Assembly: GCA_039720395.1 (NCBI GenBank)
Contig: CM077834.1
Coordinates: 4,112,607-4,176,606 of the forward strand
DNA length: 64,000 nucleotides
Reading direction: 5' to 3'
Source of the DNA: Liquidambar formosana
Taxonomy: Eukaryota; Streptophyta; Magnoliopsida; Saxifragales; Altingiaceae
Shown: positions 12,363 to 24,135 of the stretch, piece by piece
Layout: each line of letters begins with the position of its first letter
Position numbering within the stretch: the first letter of the stretch is position 1
Translations under genes and position numbers: made by a program
Notes under the pieces: generated by a model
The model's input: the letters and a program-made list of their open reading frames with translations, nothing else
What the model was told of the DNA's origin: nothing
Databases searched by the model: none

Positions 12363-14690
12363 TCAACTTAACTGATCGCAAACCCGACGCATTCCAATGC
12401 CATATACCAATTTCTTGAATGTTGACGATGGTAAGGCCTTGGTGAATAAATCCGCAAGATTATCAGTGGAACGTATTTGCTTCACATCAATTTCATGCCT
12501 CTGCTGGAGTTCATGAGTGTAGAAGAACTTTGGTGAAATGTGTTTGGTTCTATCACCTTTAATGTACCCTCCTTGAATTTGTGCAATACATGCAGCATTA
12601 TCTTCATAAATTGTTGTTGGCATACTTTTAATCAGAGGTAACCCACATGTGTCTCGAATGTGATGGGCTACAGATCTTAACCATACACATTCACGACTTG
12701 CTTCATGGAGTGCAAGTATCTCAGAGTGATTAGAAGATGTAGCAATTAGAGTCTGCTTTGTAGATCGCCAAGAGATCGCTGTATTGCCACATGTAAATAC
12801 ATACCCTGTTTGTGAGCGAGTTTTGTGAGGATCAGAAGGGTATCCAGAATCTGCATATCCTTCTAAACAAGGACCACGGGCTAATTCCTTTGAGTAAAAC
12901 AAACCCATATCTGTGGTTCCACGAAGGTAGCGTAAAATATGTTTAATACCATTCCAGTGTCGTTGAGTTGGAGCAGAACTGAATCTTGCTAATAAGTTGA
13001 CTGAAAATGCTATATCAGGCCTAGTGCATTGTGCTAAATATAACAAAGCACCTATTGCACTAAGATATGGTACTTCAGGACCAAGTAGCATTTCATTATC
13101 TTCTTTGGGGCGAAATGGATCTTTCTTAATATCAAGAGATCGAACCACCATGGGAGAATTTAGTGGATGCGCTTTATTCATATTAAAATGTTTCAATACA
13201 TTTTCGGTATAAGCTGATTAATGGATAAGAATTCCATTTGATTTATGCTCGATCTGCAGGCCGAGACAATATTTTGTTCTCCCTAAATCTTTCATCTCAA
13301 ATTCTTTTTTCAAATATTCAGCAGCTTTCATGAGCTCTTCAGGAGTCCCAATTAAATTTATATTATCAACATAGACTGCAATGATGGCGAATCCAGATTC
13401 TGATTTCTTTATAAATACACAAGGGCATATAGGATTATTAATATATCCTTCTTTAACTAAGTACTCACTGAGACGATTATACCACATTCTTCCAGATTGT
13501 TTTAATCCATACAAGGATCGTCTCAGTTTAATTGAGTACATATTTCGTGGTTGTAATGTATTTGCTTCAGGCAATTTGAATCCTTCAGGGATCTTCATAT
13601 ATATATCTGCATCTAACTTTTCATATAAATATGCAGTAACTACGTCCATAAGACGCATGTCAAGTCCTTCTAAGACTGACAGACTAATTAAATATCGAAA
13701 TGTAATGGCATCCATTACAGGTGAATATGTTTCTTCATAATCAATCCCAAGTCTCTGCAGGAAACCTTGTGCTACTAAACGAGCTTTATATCTGACGATC
13801 TCATTTTTATCATTACGCTTTCTTACAAACACCCATTTGTAACCCACGGGTTTTACATCATTGGGTGTTAGGACTACAAGTCCAAATACTTTACGTTTTT
13901 CTAGCGAATCCAATTCTGCTTGGATTGCTTCTTTCCACTTTAACCAATCAGGTCTACTGTGACATTCGTCTACAGTGCGTGGTTCAAGATCATCATCATC
14001 TTTCGAAATTTCAGTAGCTACTGCGAAAGCAAATACATCATTAATAACCACTTCTGAGCGATCCCACAATTCTTTTGTACATGTATAGTTTATGGAAATT
14101 TATTCATTTCTATGTACATATGCCTCTTTATTGTTTTCTGTCTCTTCAGGGACATTTTCCTCTTCAGGAGTTATTAAATCAGAATTTGTGGGAATATTTA
14201 TTTCTTGTTCAATAGCCTCTTCCGGAGTACTATTTTCTATATTTTGTTGCCTTTTTATTTTCCTCTTCCGGGGAACTAAATCTTTTGAACCAAAGGGTCT
14301 ACCACGCTTCAGGCGTGTAGTAGATGATTCATTTGCTGCAATAATAGTAGACTTACCAATTGGTACATTGATCTTTGCTGGTGTGTTTGCAGCCGGTATA
14401 TAAGACTTAGTTATTTTTGTTGCGTCTGTAAATGCATCTGGCATTTGATTAGCAATCTTCTGAAGATGAGTGATCCTCTGTACTTCAGTTTCACATTGAG
14501 CAGTACGTGGATCAAGATGGGACAAAGATGGTACATTCCAAGAAAGTTCACGTCGTTCTTCTATCAGTGGTTCACGTCGTTCTTCTATCAGTGGATTTCC
14601 TCTTCCTAACGACGGGAACTGTGTTTCATCAAAATGACAATCTGCAAATCTTGCTGTAAAAACATCACTTTGTGAGTTTGGGTGTGTGAA
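12363..14690 (-). pseudogene. Copia pol remnant: linker, reverse transcriptase and RNase H
   Basis: One continuous minus-strand frame is broken by two in-frame TAA stops (14100-14102 and 13218-13220). Upstream part: the integrase-RT linker with a GRPFGSKD motif and a 24-bp in-frame tandem duplication (14547-14594). Middle: RT with typical copia blocks (YKWVFVRK, YKARLVAQGF, LYGLKQSGRMWY). The catalytic YVDD box reads YVDN (codon 13362-13364), which removes a metal-binding Asp. 3' part: RNase H with GYADSGYPSD, SSNHSEI and NLADLFTKALP, ending at 12363. The protein is inactive in cis. Since the LTRs are nearly identical, this copy was probably moved by proteins supplied from elsewhere. Confidence 0.92.
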
Positions 14691-16410
14691 TTCTTACCAT
14701 ACTGTGATTACCATCCCTTACCATCATTGTGATTATGTTAAAGTATAAAGATCTTTATGTTAGAGCACTTCTGGTGCGCTACCACATGTGTTTCAATTGT
14801 GCTTATAATCGTATAGAAGAGAAAATATTTAATATGAGCTTCTACCCCAAAATCATAGAGGTAATATAAAGATAGTTTCAATATGATAACTATTTACGAT
14901 GTAAATTTTAGAAACTCAATAAATTTCTTCTACTTCTGGTAGAATATAAAGAATTGTCAACATAAATTTTTGTTCTTTTTGGCAATATTATATTTGCTCT
15001 TCTGGAACCTTCAATTAGGTTAGATGAACCTCATATGATATTGACAATAGTTTTGAATAATGATAAATATTGGAAATTTAATGATTGTGTGAGTTATAGC
15101 ACTATCTTCCAGACATATATTTTTAACAATCATCTTGAAATTAGATCTGCAATATCATATTGCAATTCATATTTGATTTCCCGTATACTAGTTTATAAAT
15201 TATGCTTGTTTTCAGGTGAGTATATAGGGGAACATATATTCACTAGATATAGACGTGAAGTAATTAGTACACCTACAATAGTACTTACAAGGTAAGAAAT
15301 ATTAAAATATTTTCACAATCTTGCCACTCTGTTCAGTGTATTGTCACATTTTGGTATCTTGAAAATATTTATCTATATAAGATTTTGCAATAAATCGATC
15401 ATTTTCAAAAGAATCAAATATCAAAAGAATTATGGTCACAAATATTTAATTTCAATGGTCATCAAATTTAATGACGAAATGGTTTTGATAATAATCAAAA
15501 AAAAATTGGCCAACAAATAATTTCAAACTCATAAATCAAAATTGATTGTTATCACGTAATAAGTAAAACCAATTTACTTGTTTTATAAAGCTTTATGACC
15601 ATTTTTTTTTTTTAAAATATGATAGAGAAAATAATTCCATATTGATACATATGCCAAGGTATCTTTACCACGGTTAGAGTAACTTACCCAAAGCACTAGT
15701 ACTTCTCCAATGGCAGAATAGAATTAATAGATAGCCTTTCATCAATTCTTCAAGGTTTGCTTAGGCAATTGGCACTATTAGAAGTGCCTTTAATTAAACT
15801 AACGCATACCAAAATGGGGCTAGGATTCTTAATGGGCTGCAGAGACAATCTCCAGTTGGTCTCTCTAGTTCTCAAAATGCTACTAATAAGTAGCAAAAAA
15901 TATGTAATCTGCTCCAAGTACAATGACCAAATCTGAAATTTTAGTGAAAACAATTTGTGATGCGTATAAATGAATTTTTATATGTTCAATCCAAAAAGAA
16001 ATGGGCTTTGGGGTTTATATCACTTAAAAGTATATCAAATGTACTTTGTAACCTCAAAATTTGGTAGAAAAATACCTAGCAAAACCCATTCAAAAATATT
16101 TTTCAATATTGAGTTAGTGCTGTCTAGCAGAAATCCCAGATTCAGGTGTACCACGAAATAATTACGCAAAAAATATCAAATGGTCACCCAATGACACGAA
16201 AATTGGTAGGATGTTAGCCCAACAAGTCAGTGACAAAATCCAATTCGTTTCATCTCAAAATCATAACTAGAACTAAAGTTATGAATTAAATGGTAAAATG
16301 GGTTCGTGCTGTCAACACAGTATAACACACAAAACCTCAACCATGTATTTACTTAAAACATTTATCTCGTAGGTTTATTCTATAAACCGATGCTTATTTC
16401 TTCAGTGTCA

Positions 16411-16996
16411 TTCCACTTCTAGTGGTTTGGTATTTTATTTTTCCACACCAAATATATTCATTCCACTTCTGGTGGTTTGATATTTCATTAATCCACTTCT
16501 AGTGGTTTGGTATTTTATTACTCCACACCAAATATATTCATTCCACTTCTGGTGGTTTGATATTTCATTAATCCACTTCTAGTGGTTTGGTATTTTATTA
16601 CTTCACACCAAATATATTCATTCCACTTCTGGTGGTTTGATATTTCATTAATCCACTTCTAGTGGTTTGGTATTTTATTTTTCCACACCAAATATATTCA
16701 TTCCACTTCTGGTGGTTTGATATTTCATTAATCCATTTCTAGTGGTTTGGTATTTTATTACTCCACACCAAATATATTCATTCCACTTCTGGTGGTTTGA
16801 TATTTCATTAATCTACTTCTAGTGGTTTGGTATTTTATTTTTCCACACCAAATATATTCATTCCACTTCTGGTGGTTTGATATTTCATTAATCCACTTCT
16901 AGTGGTTTGGTATTTTATTACTCCACTTCTAGTGGTTTAGTATGTCATTAATCCACTTCTGGTGGTTTGGTATTCCATTATTCCACTTCTGGTGGT
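16411..16996. repeat. 80-bp tandem array in the copia leader, about 7 units
   Basis: Period 80 bp. Successive CCACACCAAATATATTCA blocks fall at 16443, 16523, 16603, 16683, 16763 and 16843. Each unit contains two copies of CCACTTCTRGTGG, itself a small inverted repeat (CCAC...GTGG). The array closes with a few 30-bp half-units. Confidence 0.95.
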
Positions 16997-17304
16997 TTTT
17001 TATCATAAAATGACATACTTTAAGTTGACACAGTGAAGTTACCAGTAAATCTGAGAGAAGTTGACTGACAACAGAGGTGACGTTGACAGTTAATTCGTAG
17101 TAAAACAAGAGCATATTTTTGTGTGTTCTTCTATGCTAACTAAAGCAAAAGTTAAGGTGCACCCGCGAATTTTCACCAAAATTTTACAAGCATCTAAAGA
17201 AGTTGCATAACACAGAATAGAGAAATACATTACTCTATTTAATTTGGTCATCATTGACCATCACTTTATTCAATTAAATTAAGACTTTATTCATTATTTC
17301 TAAA

Positions 17305-17740
17305 ACTTCAGGTTTTGAAATTTGTCTCTTGCTTCAGGAAGAGAACAGATGAATAATAACTTTTTTTTTTTTTTTTTTTTTTATAGAAAACTTCTGGTTT
17401 TCAGATCTTTCTCTTACTTCAGGAAGAGAAGATGAATTGTTACCCTTTTTCCTTTTTAATTATAAAACTTCAGGTTTTATTTTAAATCTTCTCTTGCTTC
17501 AGGAAGAGAATATATGAACAACAACTTTTCTTATAGAAAATTTTGGAGATTGAAATTTGTTTCTTCCTTCATGAAGATAACATGTAAATAATAACTTTTC
17601 ATATAGAAAACTTCAAGTTTTCAAATCTTTCTCTTACTTCAAGAAGAGAAAATGAATCATTACTCCTTTTATTTATTTCTAAAACTTCAAGTTTTATTTT
17701 TAAATCTTCTCTTGTTTCAGGAAGAGAAGATGGATTCATC
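17305..17740. repeat. Second degenerate tandem array in the copia leader
   Basis: Five to six units of roughly 70-80 bp carry AAACTTCAGGTTTT and CTTGCTTCAGGAAGAGAA with decreasing similarity. Located just inside the 5' LTR. Shorter CCAAATTGGTT repeats follow to about 17870. Confidence 0.85.
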
Positions 17741-17931
17741 CATTCAAGTATATAATTTAGAGTAAAAAACAATCCACAACCAAATTGGTTAAAAGCATAC
17801 CAACTTACCACAATCAAATTGGTTTAGAACGTACCAACTTACCAACTTACCACAACCAAATTGGTTAAGAAAGAAGATGGTGGTAGTATGATATTGCTCC
17901 CAAATTCCTTGAGCAATTCGTGCTGATAACG

Positions 17932-18234
17932 TGTTGTAAAATCAAGAATTTAGAACAAGTTGTGAGGAGAATAAATTTCTCATTCATCTTCTTTCTCTTC
18001 TTTCTCTCCAAATACATATCCTCTCTTCATTCTCTCCAAAAATACATTTCTTCATTCTCTCCAAAATATTCCTCACATCCTCTTCTTTCTCCCCTCCCCC
18101 TTTTATCTTTGTTTGCATTAGGTCCACATAATGGAATTACCTAACCCACTTATGATGGTGTTCCCATTATCACAAAGTGGAGGGGGGTGTGGACATCCAC
18201 TCAATTGTCCACTCAATCTTTAATATTCATAACA
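17932..18234 (-). repeat. 5' LTR of the copia element
   Basis: 303 bp, TG...CA, nearly identical to the LTR at 11802. Followed by the second TTATC target-site copy at 18235-18239. Confidence 0.95.
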
Positions 18235-18585
18235 TTATCTTTCCTTTGTCAAGTTATATTAACCATTGCCAAATTTCCCTCCAATTTGATTGGACAATTA
18301 ATTTTCAAAGTCGTGAGAATGTTGTAAGAAAATTATTAATTACATTACATTCCATTATTACTTTCGCATTGACGGACACTTAAAATATGTCAACAAATTT
18401 TCATAAAAACGCATGAGATCCACATGATAGAGGAGCACGTGTCTGTGAATTTGTGTGTCCATCATTACTTTTAACAATGACCGGCCTATCATGCTAGTCG
18501 GAATTTATCTCATTCCTCATACAGTGCATGTAGATTGGTGAAGAATTTGGGTTTGTCTGGCCCAAGTTCAATACATTTGTCCAAA

Positions 18586-18983
18586 GGGAATAGCCAATGC
18601 AACCCCCCATTCTTATCACCCCACCTCCCATCCTTTAAGTTTCTAAGGTTTTATGCAAAATATAAAAGGTTTTTATAAAAATCGACCATGGTGTCCACTA
18701 GAAAACATCATTTTGAACAACTTTGTAGGAGAAAGTTTTTCCTAAATCTGTCGTTTAAATATACTTTTTAGCCATTTATAGCCTTTATTTCATTTTTTAC
18801 CAAAAAGTCTACTTAAACGATAGATTTTGGAAAAACTTTCTTCTGCAAAGTTGTTCAAAATGATGTTTCCTAGTGGACCATGTTACTGGTTTTTGCAAAA
18901 ACCTTTTATGTTTTTCATGAAATCTTAAAAACCAAAAAGAAGGGATGGGGTTATAAGAATTGGGGGTTGCAATAGCCGTTCCC
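18586..18983. mobile_element. Foldback MULE-type MITE, 398 bp
   Basis: A perfect 9-bp target-site duplication, TTGTCCAAA, flanks it at 18577-18585 and 18984-18992. Each arm is about 170 bp and the two pair almost end to end: GGGAATAGCCAATGCAAC on the left, complement of GGGAACGGCTATTGCAAC on the right. It therefore folds into a long hairpin with no coding capacity. The 9-bp duplication points to Mutator superfamily mobilisation. Confidence 0.9.
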
Positions 18984-18992
18984 TTGTCCAAA

Positions 18993-19468
18993 TTTGGGGC
19001 GTGGGCTTAGATTTCAAGGTCGGCCTTATTTGTGTGTATCAACCCTGTTTTCAGCAGTAGTGCAGAAATGACTTAAGAAGGGAGTAGTCTGATTCAAGGT
19101 ATATTCTTACCACTCTTTTTTATTTTTTATATATTTTTTTTAAAAGGTAAAATAAATTCTCTTTCAATTATTCCTTATTAGTTGATTACAAGCTAGAACC
19201 GTGCTACACTGCTACCAAGATTTGTTTTCCCATGGTTTTCTTGTTGTTTCCCTCTTATTATGAAGAAAACTAACATATTGAAGTTAAATATTATACATCA
19301 TATATAGCATAGGTAATTAACTTTCTCGACAAGTTTAAGGTTATTTTTTTGTAAATTGGTATCAAAATAAAAATAAAAATGAAAAAAGAAAAAGAAAGGC
19401 CAATGAAATGTTAGTTTAGAAACAGTTGCCTTACTTGATTCAAGTTCATTGATACCCATTTATTAATA
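18993..19468. other. Intergenic, no gene seen
   Basis: AT-rich spacer between the MITE and the first Helitron. No recognisable coding sequence. Confidence 0.6.
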
Positions 19469-19903
19469 CTAGTTGGTGCACACGTGCGTTGCGTGTGGTT
19501 TTTTGTTTATTTATTTATTTATTATATACGAATTATAGTTTCCGTTTCTTTAGAATTCCTATTTAGGTTTGGTTTTATTTAAGTATTATACGAATTATAG
19601 TTTCCTTAGAATTCTTATTAAGGTATGTGTTTTATATTGTTATATTTCCTATATATGCAGAAGGATCGTTGTATAGTTTCCTTAAAATTCTTATTAAGGT
19701 ATGTGTTTTATATTGCTATATTTCCTATATATGCAGAAAGGTAGTTTGTATAATTCCTTTATAATTCTTATTAAGGTATGTGTTTTATATTACTATATTT
19801 CCTAAATATGTAAAAGGATAGTTGTGTATTTAAAAATTAAAATAAGGGTATATTAGTCAATTAAAAGTTTTTCTCACATTCATCTTTTTATAGGTAGTAT
19901 AGA
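19469..19903 (-). mobile_element. Non-autonomous Helitron H1, about 435 bp
   Basis: On the minus strand it starts TCTATACTACCTATAAAAAG and ends CACACGCAACGCACGTGTG, then ...CTAG followed by host T. This matches Helitron rules: 5' TC, a 3' hairpin about 10 bp before CTRR, and insertion between A and T. The interior has about three imperfect repeats of roughly 80 bp containing GCATATATAGGAAATATA and AAAACACATACCTTAATA. No Rep/helicase. Confidence 0.88.
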
Positions 19904-20515
19904 TATAGATAGATATAGATTAGAGAGTTAAGGGTAAGATAGGTCTGTCAATTGTATATTAAAAAAAAAAAAAACTAATATGTTGTTTTTAATTGTGTCA
20001 GCTAGGTGTAGACCCCCTTTGTAAGGGTTTGGATTTGGTGCTGTTATATTACTATGCTATGCGTGATTGCGTGATTGTACGATTGTATTGCAGGTTGGCA
20101 AAACACTAGCTTTGAGATCATGCACAACATGACACTGTTACAGCATCAAATCTTAATCCCTTTGTAGAGGCATTTAGTTGCATGTTATCATGTACATGAG
20201 GTGACATTTGTATATACAGGGGTTCATAAGCCTGTTACATTAAAAATTTCCCCCTAAGTGAGGATGAATCTGTAGACACGAAAGGACGTTCTTTCTTTCT
20301 TTTTTTTTTTTTGGTTTTTTAAAAAATTTATTTATAATTTTTATTTTCTGAGTAAGAAAGTAAAAACTAAAGGAGGAAACCATTTGCCATCACAATAGTT
20401 ACATCGCAGTGAAAATAAAACACCTCTAGCTTTAGAAGCATTTTAATTTTGGAGGGAGAAAATGCAGACAACTATGGAAACAAATATTTGAAATTTTTTA
20501 AAAGATATTTAGATT

Positions 20516-20552
<37 letters not shown>

Positions 20553-20770
20553 AGTGGAGATAATAGGAGATTTCAAAACTTCCATTTTGATAAATTATAA
20601 AACAAACAAAATCTAGGTAAATTTCTAACAGAATATCTTATTCCAAATGAAGGAGTAGTCTGAATATTTACAGGAGGATGGCAATTATATCAAACACATC
20701 TAAGCCATTGCAGTCTCTATGAATACTCCATTCCCAATCTCGTTGACCCTTTATTGAGTGTGTTTAAAGG
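19904..20770. other. Intergenic, no gene seen
   Basis: AT-rich, with a TA run at about 20520-20549. No coding sequence recognised before the SUMO-like exon. Confidence 0.55.
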
Positions 20771-20853
20771 AGGACAGTGAAGCGTACTCTCTCTCTCTCT
20801 CTCTCTCTTCATAGCCGAAATATCGGAAGCCCAACGTCCCCGGTTTGGGAAAA

Positions 20854-21026
20854 ATGTCGGGTGTTAGGAAAGACGGGGAAGGCAAGAAACCAACCAAAGC
20901 GAAACGTCAGGGGCAAAACGTTTCGAAACCAGTTGTTATCGAAGACCAGGAAGACGAGAAACCTACTCAAGAGGAGCTCATGAAGGTTCTTAAAGTCAAG
21001 GGCCAGGTCCAGTCTTTCCCTCTCTA

Positions 21027-21072
<46 letters not shown>

Positions 21073-22350
21073 TATATCCTTGAGCTATCTCCTACATATG
21101 TTATAAGGGTTTCTTATATTTCTTATAGGGTTCTATCGAAGACGAAGAAGATGAGAAACCTACCAAAGAGGAACTCAAGAAGATTCTTAACGTCCACGGC
21201 CAGGGCCGGGTCCAAGGCCAACGACAAGTCCATGTCCAGGGCCAGGGACAGGTCCAGGTTAATGTCCAGGGCCAGGCCCAGGTCCACTACTCTCTCTATA
21301 TATATATTTATCTTTGAGCTATTTCATAGGGTTTCTTATATTATTTATGTATATATGTATATATAAAACACGTTAGGGTTTACCTCGATTGTTGTTAGGG
21401 TTTCAACAATGCAAGCGTAGATATATGTTCCTAGAAACTGTTTTGTTTACAATTTTAGGATTTATAAAAAATGGTGCAGGTTGGGATTTTCCTCCATCAG
21501 TGTGCAGGATGGTTCCTTCGCTTTTAGAAAATTTTTTATTTTATTTTTATTTTTTGATACAATTTGAAAGGTTTAAACCCTTATACTATCATAATCTTAC
21601 CTTTTATCTCATCTTCCCTCATTGCTAAGTTAGTCCCAATGACTTCAGAATAGTTTATAGGTTTAAAAATTTATGTATTATCCATGGTTTTTGCCTAGGA
21701 TTGCAAGCATTTTTAGGTTGTGAGAAATTCAGTTATCATTACGTGTTTAATTGGTTGAGCAAAAACGGTTGGAAAATATTAGAGTAAATTATTCCGTTCA
21801 ATGTTTTATGTAACCTTTCGTGTGTGGTAATAAGTGGTATCCACACATTTTACCCCACTAACCTCTGTCAAGTCATCATTCACTCTATTTTAATTAATAC
21901 ATTGGTTGGGTGTAATAGGGAGTAGAAAGTTGAATCCGAAATCTCGTACTTCTTCAAATAGAACTCTTATTTATCATTGGAAAACAGACCCGAAGGGTTG
22001 TATTAGGATTATTTCTAAGTGTTTTTTTTTTCTTCTTTCTTCTGTTCTTTCTTTCTTTCTTTCTTTTTTCTTTTTGGGGGGGTGTAGGGGGAGGATTCTA
22101 ATCAGAAATAATTTAATATTCAAAATGAATATGTTTATGTATAAATTATATATTTAAAATATTTAAAATATTGTTTTTTTATTATTTCCTACATCTTCTC
22201 AGGAAGAAAACTGAGCTTATTTGTTTGGGGGATAGTATTATTGTTGGGTTTGACACTTTAGTGGAGTATGTTAAGATTCTCTCTCTTCAAATCGTCTTAA
22301 AACATTATTTTATAGGTGCCTTAAAAAAGAAAAAAAAGAATGAACCCTTG
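20854..22350 (+). pseudogene. SUMO-like first exon plus decayed intron 1 (truncated paralogue)
   Basis: ATG at 20854 opens a 51-codon exon starting MSGVRKDGEGKKPT and ending KVKGQ, followed by GT at 21007. It matches the real SUMO exon 1 at 27143 at both ends (MSGV...KKPT, KVKGQ|GT) but carries a longer acidic middle. A partial exon copy (EDEEDEKPTKEELKKILNV) lies at about 21130-21206. It is followed by a GGCCAGG/CAGGTCCA minisatellite encoding Gln-rich repeats. Downstream to about 22350 the sequence is recognisably related to SUMO intron 1 (compare 22190-22270 with 27850-27930). No exon 2 or 3 follows; a Helitron begins at about 22481. Probably a non-functional partial duplicate, though the first exon is open. 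Confidence 0.65.
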
Positions 22351-22480
22351 TGATGCACAGGATAAAATGAAAAAAAATATATATAATAAGAAGAATTAAA
22401 AAAAAAATGATAGACACTACATTCTTATTTTTCCCGGTAAGAAATAAAATTATCAAAACACATATATATCTATATTTATA

Positions 22481-23318
22481 TCTATATCTACCTATAAAAA
22501 GCTGAATGTGAGAAAAACTTTTGATTAACTAATATACCTTTATTTTAAATTTTAAATACACAATTACCCTTCTACATCCTTTTAATCTTATTATAGTTGA
22601 ATAGATGACAACTACTATTGTAATAAAATTTATATAGGAGACATCTATACTTTTGTAGTTAACTTATATAGGAAACATTTATCTTTGTATTTCATTAGAG
22701 TTCTATGCAGGGTCATTCTTTAACTTTTTCATTGTGAATGGCTATTTTTCCATCAAAACTTTAAAGGATATAGTAAGATTTATTGGTTTTCAATTGTTAA
22801 AGGTTAGAATTTGGTAAGCTTGAATTCATTTTTTTTTTTCCATGACATGTATGAGATCATTTTATGATTATGATATACTTACGAAATTTATCAATGTTAC
22901 TTTGATTTGTACAAATAGTTTACTTATTTTATTTTATTTTACTCGAACTCATCTATTACCAAAATATAATACTTTCAACTTATTAAGTAACGATATTTTT
23001 GTAAATTAGTGGCAACACATATCTTCAATAATGATAAATTTTTTTTACTTAAATTTTAATTTCAAATTGTTGAAGTTTTGTTGTTAATCAATGTAATATT
23101 GTGTTACTATATATTATTGGGAATTATTATATTCTAAATTTATTTGTGACTAACTTAAAATTTTTCAAATTAGTTATACTACTCACTATAAGTTTTATTA
23201 GAAGTAAAAAAATCTAACTAAACTGATATTAATATTTAATAATTTAAAAATTATTCTTTCATTTATATTTCATATTATTGAAAAATAACCACGTGCAACG
23301 CACGTGTGTCTACATCTA

Positions 23319-23319
<1 letters not shown>
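22481..23319 (+). mobile_element. Non-autonomous Helitron H2, about 840 bp
   Basis: 5' end near TCTATATCTACCTATAAAAAG. The 3' end has the hairpin CACGTGCAACGCACGTG at about 23290-23306, then TGTCTACATCTAG and host T at 23320. The exact 5' base is ambiguous because TCTATA repeats there. No coding capacity. Confidence 0.8.
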
Positions 23320-23356
<37 letters not shown>

Positions 23357-23675
23357 CTCTATCATGTGCAAGATATCCTGTACTTATGATTACAGTTGTC
23401 TGTGAGCAACACACATCCACTTGTGAAATGTTATACTCTCTCTCGTATTATCCACAGACGTCCATGATCATTCGAGATAATATGGAATATCTAGTAGAAG
23501 AACAACCCAATATATATATATATATATATACACAGACATATAAATAAATATACATACATATTGAGGTTCATAATTCTAGGGAGACTAAAAGATGACATTA
23601 CAATACTTTCTTTCATTCTAATTTTTTTCCAATACAAATTAAAATTTTCAAAAAATACATGGATACATATCTATA

Positions 23676-23983
23676 TCTATACTACTTATAAAAAGATGAA
23701 TGTGAGAAAAACTTTTGATTGACTAATATACCCTTATTTTAATTTTTAAATACACAACTACCCTTCTGCATATATAGGAAATATAGTAATATAAAACACA
23801 TACCTTAATAAAAATTCTAAAGAAACTATACAACTACCCTTCTGCATATATAGGAAATATAGTTATATAAAACACATACTTTAATAAGAATTATAAGAAA
23901 ACTATAATTCGTATAATAATTAAATAAAAACAAACCCAAATAGGAATTCTAAGTAAACAGAAACTATAATTCGTATATCTATA
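23676..23983 (+). mobile_element. Helitron H3, 5' part only
   Basis: Starts TCTATACTACTTATAAAAAG, with the same 5' region and internal 80-bp repeats as H1. It lacks the 3' hairpin and runs straight into the 5' end of the next Helitron at 23984. Confidence 0.75.
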
Positions 23984-24094
23984 TCTATACTACCTATAAA
24001 AGTCTCTTGAAAAGAAAAACTTTTGATTCACATAATTACCCTCATTAGAAATCTTAAAGACAATAATACCTTTTTTTTAATAATAAAACCTCCT

Positions 24095-24135
<41 letters not shown>

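Larger units (their letters stand above)
11802..18234 (-). mobile_element. Ty1/copia LTR retrotransposon, internally deleted, 6433 bp
   Basis: Two 303-bp LTRs (TG...CA) flank the element, with a 5-bp target-site duplication TTATC at 11797-11801 and 18235-18239. Coding remnants are on the minus strand, so the 5' LTR is the right one. By eye the LTRs differ at about 3 positions (near 99% identity), indicating recent insertion. The internal region has a copia RT-RNase H remnant (about 12363-14690), but I recognise no gag, protease or integrase core. Instead, 14.7-17.9 kb holds non-coding sequence with two tandem arrays. The bases next to the 5' LTR (CGTTATCAGCACGA, minus strand) would be the primer-binding site, though they are not the usual initiator-Met sequence. 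Confidence 0.95.

Noticed and set aside
16411..17740. Regularly spaced repeats that resemble a CRISPR array
   Set aside because: The 80-bp unit repeats as a whole with no unique spacers, and it lies inside a plant LTR retrotransposon.
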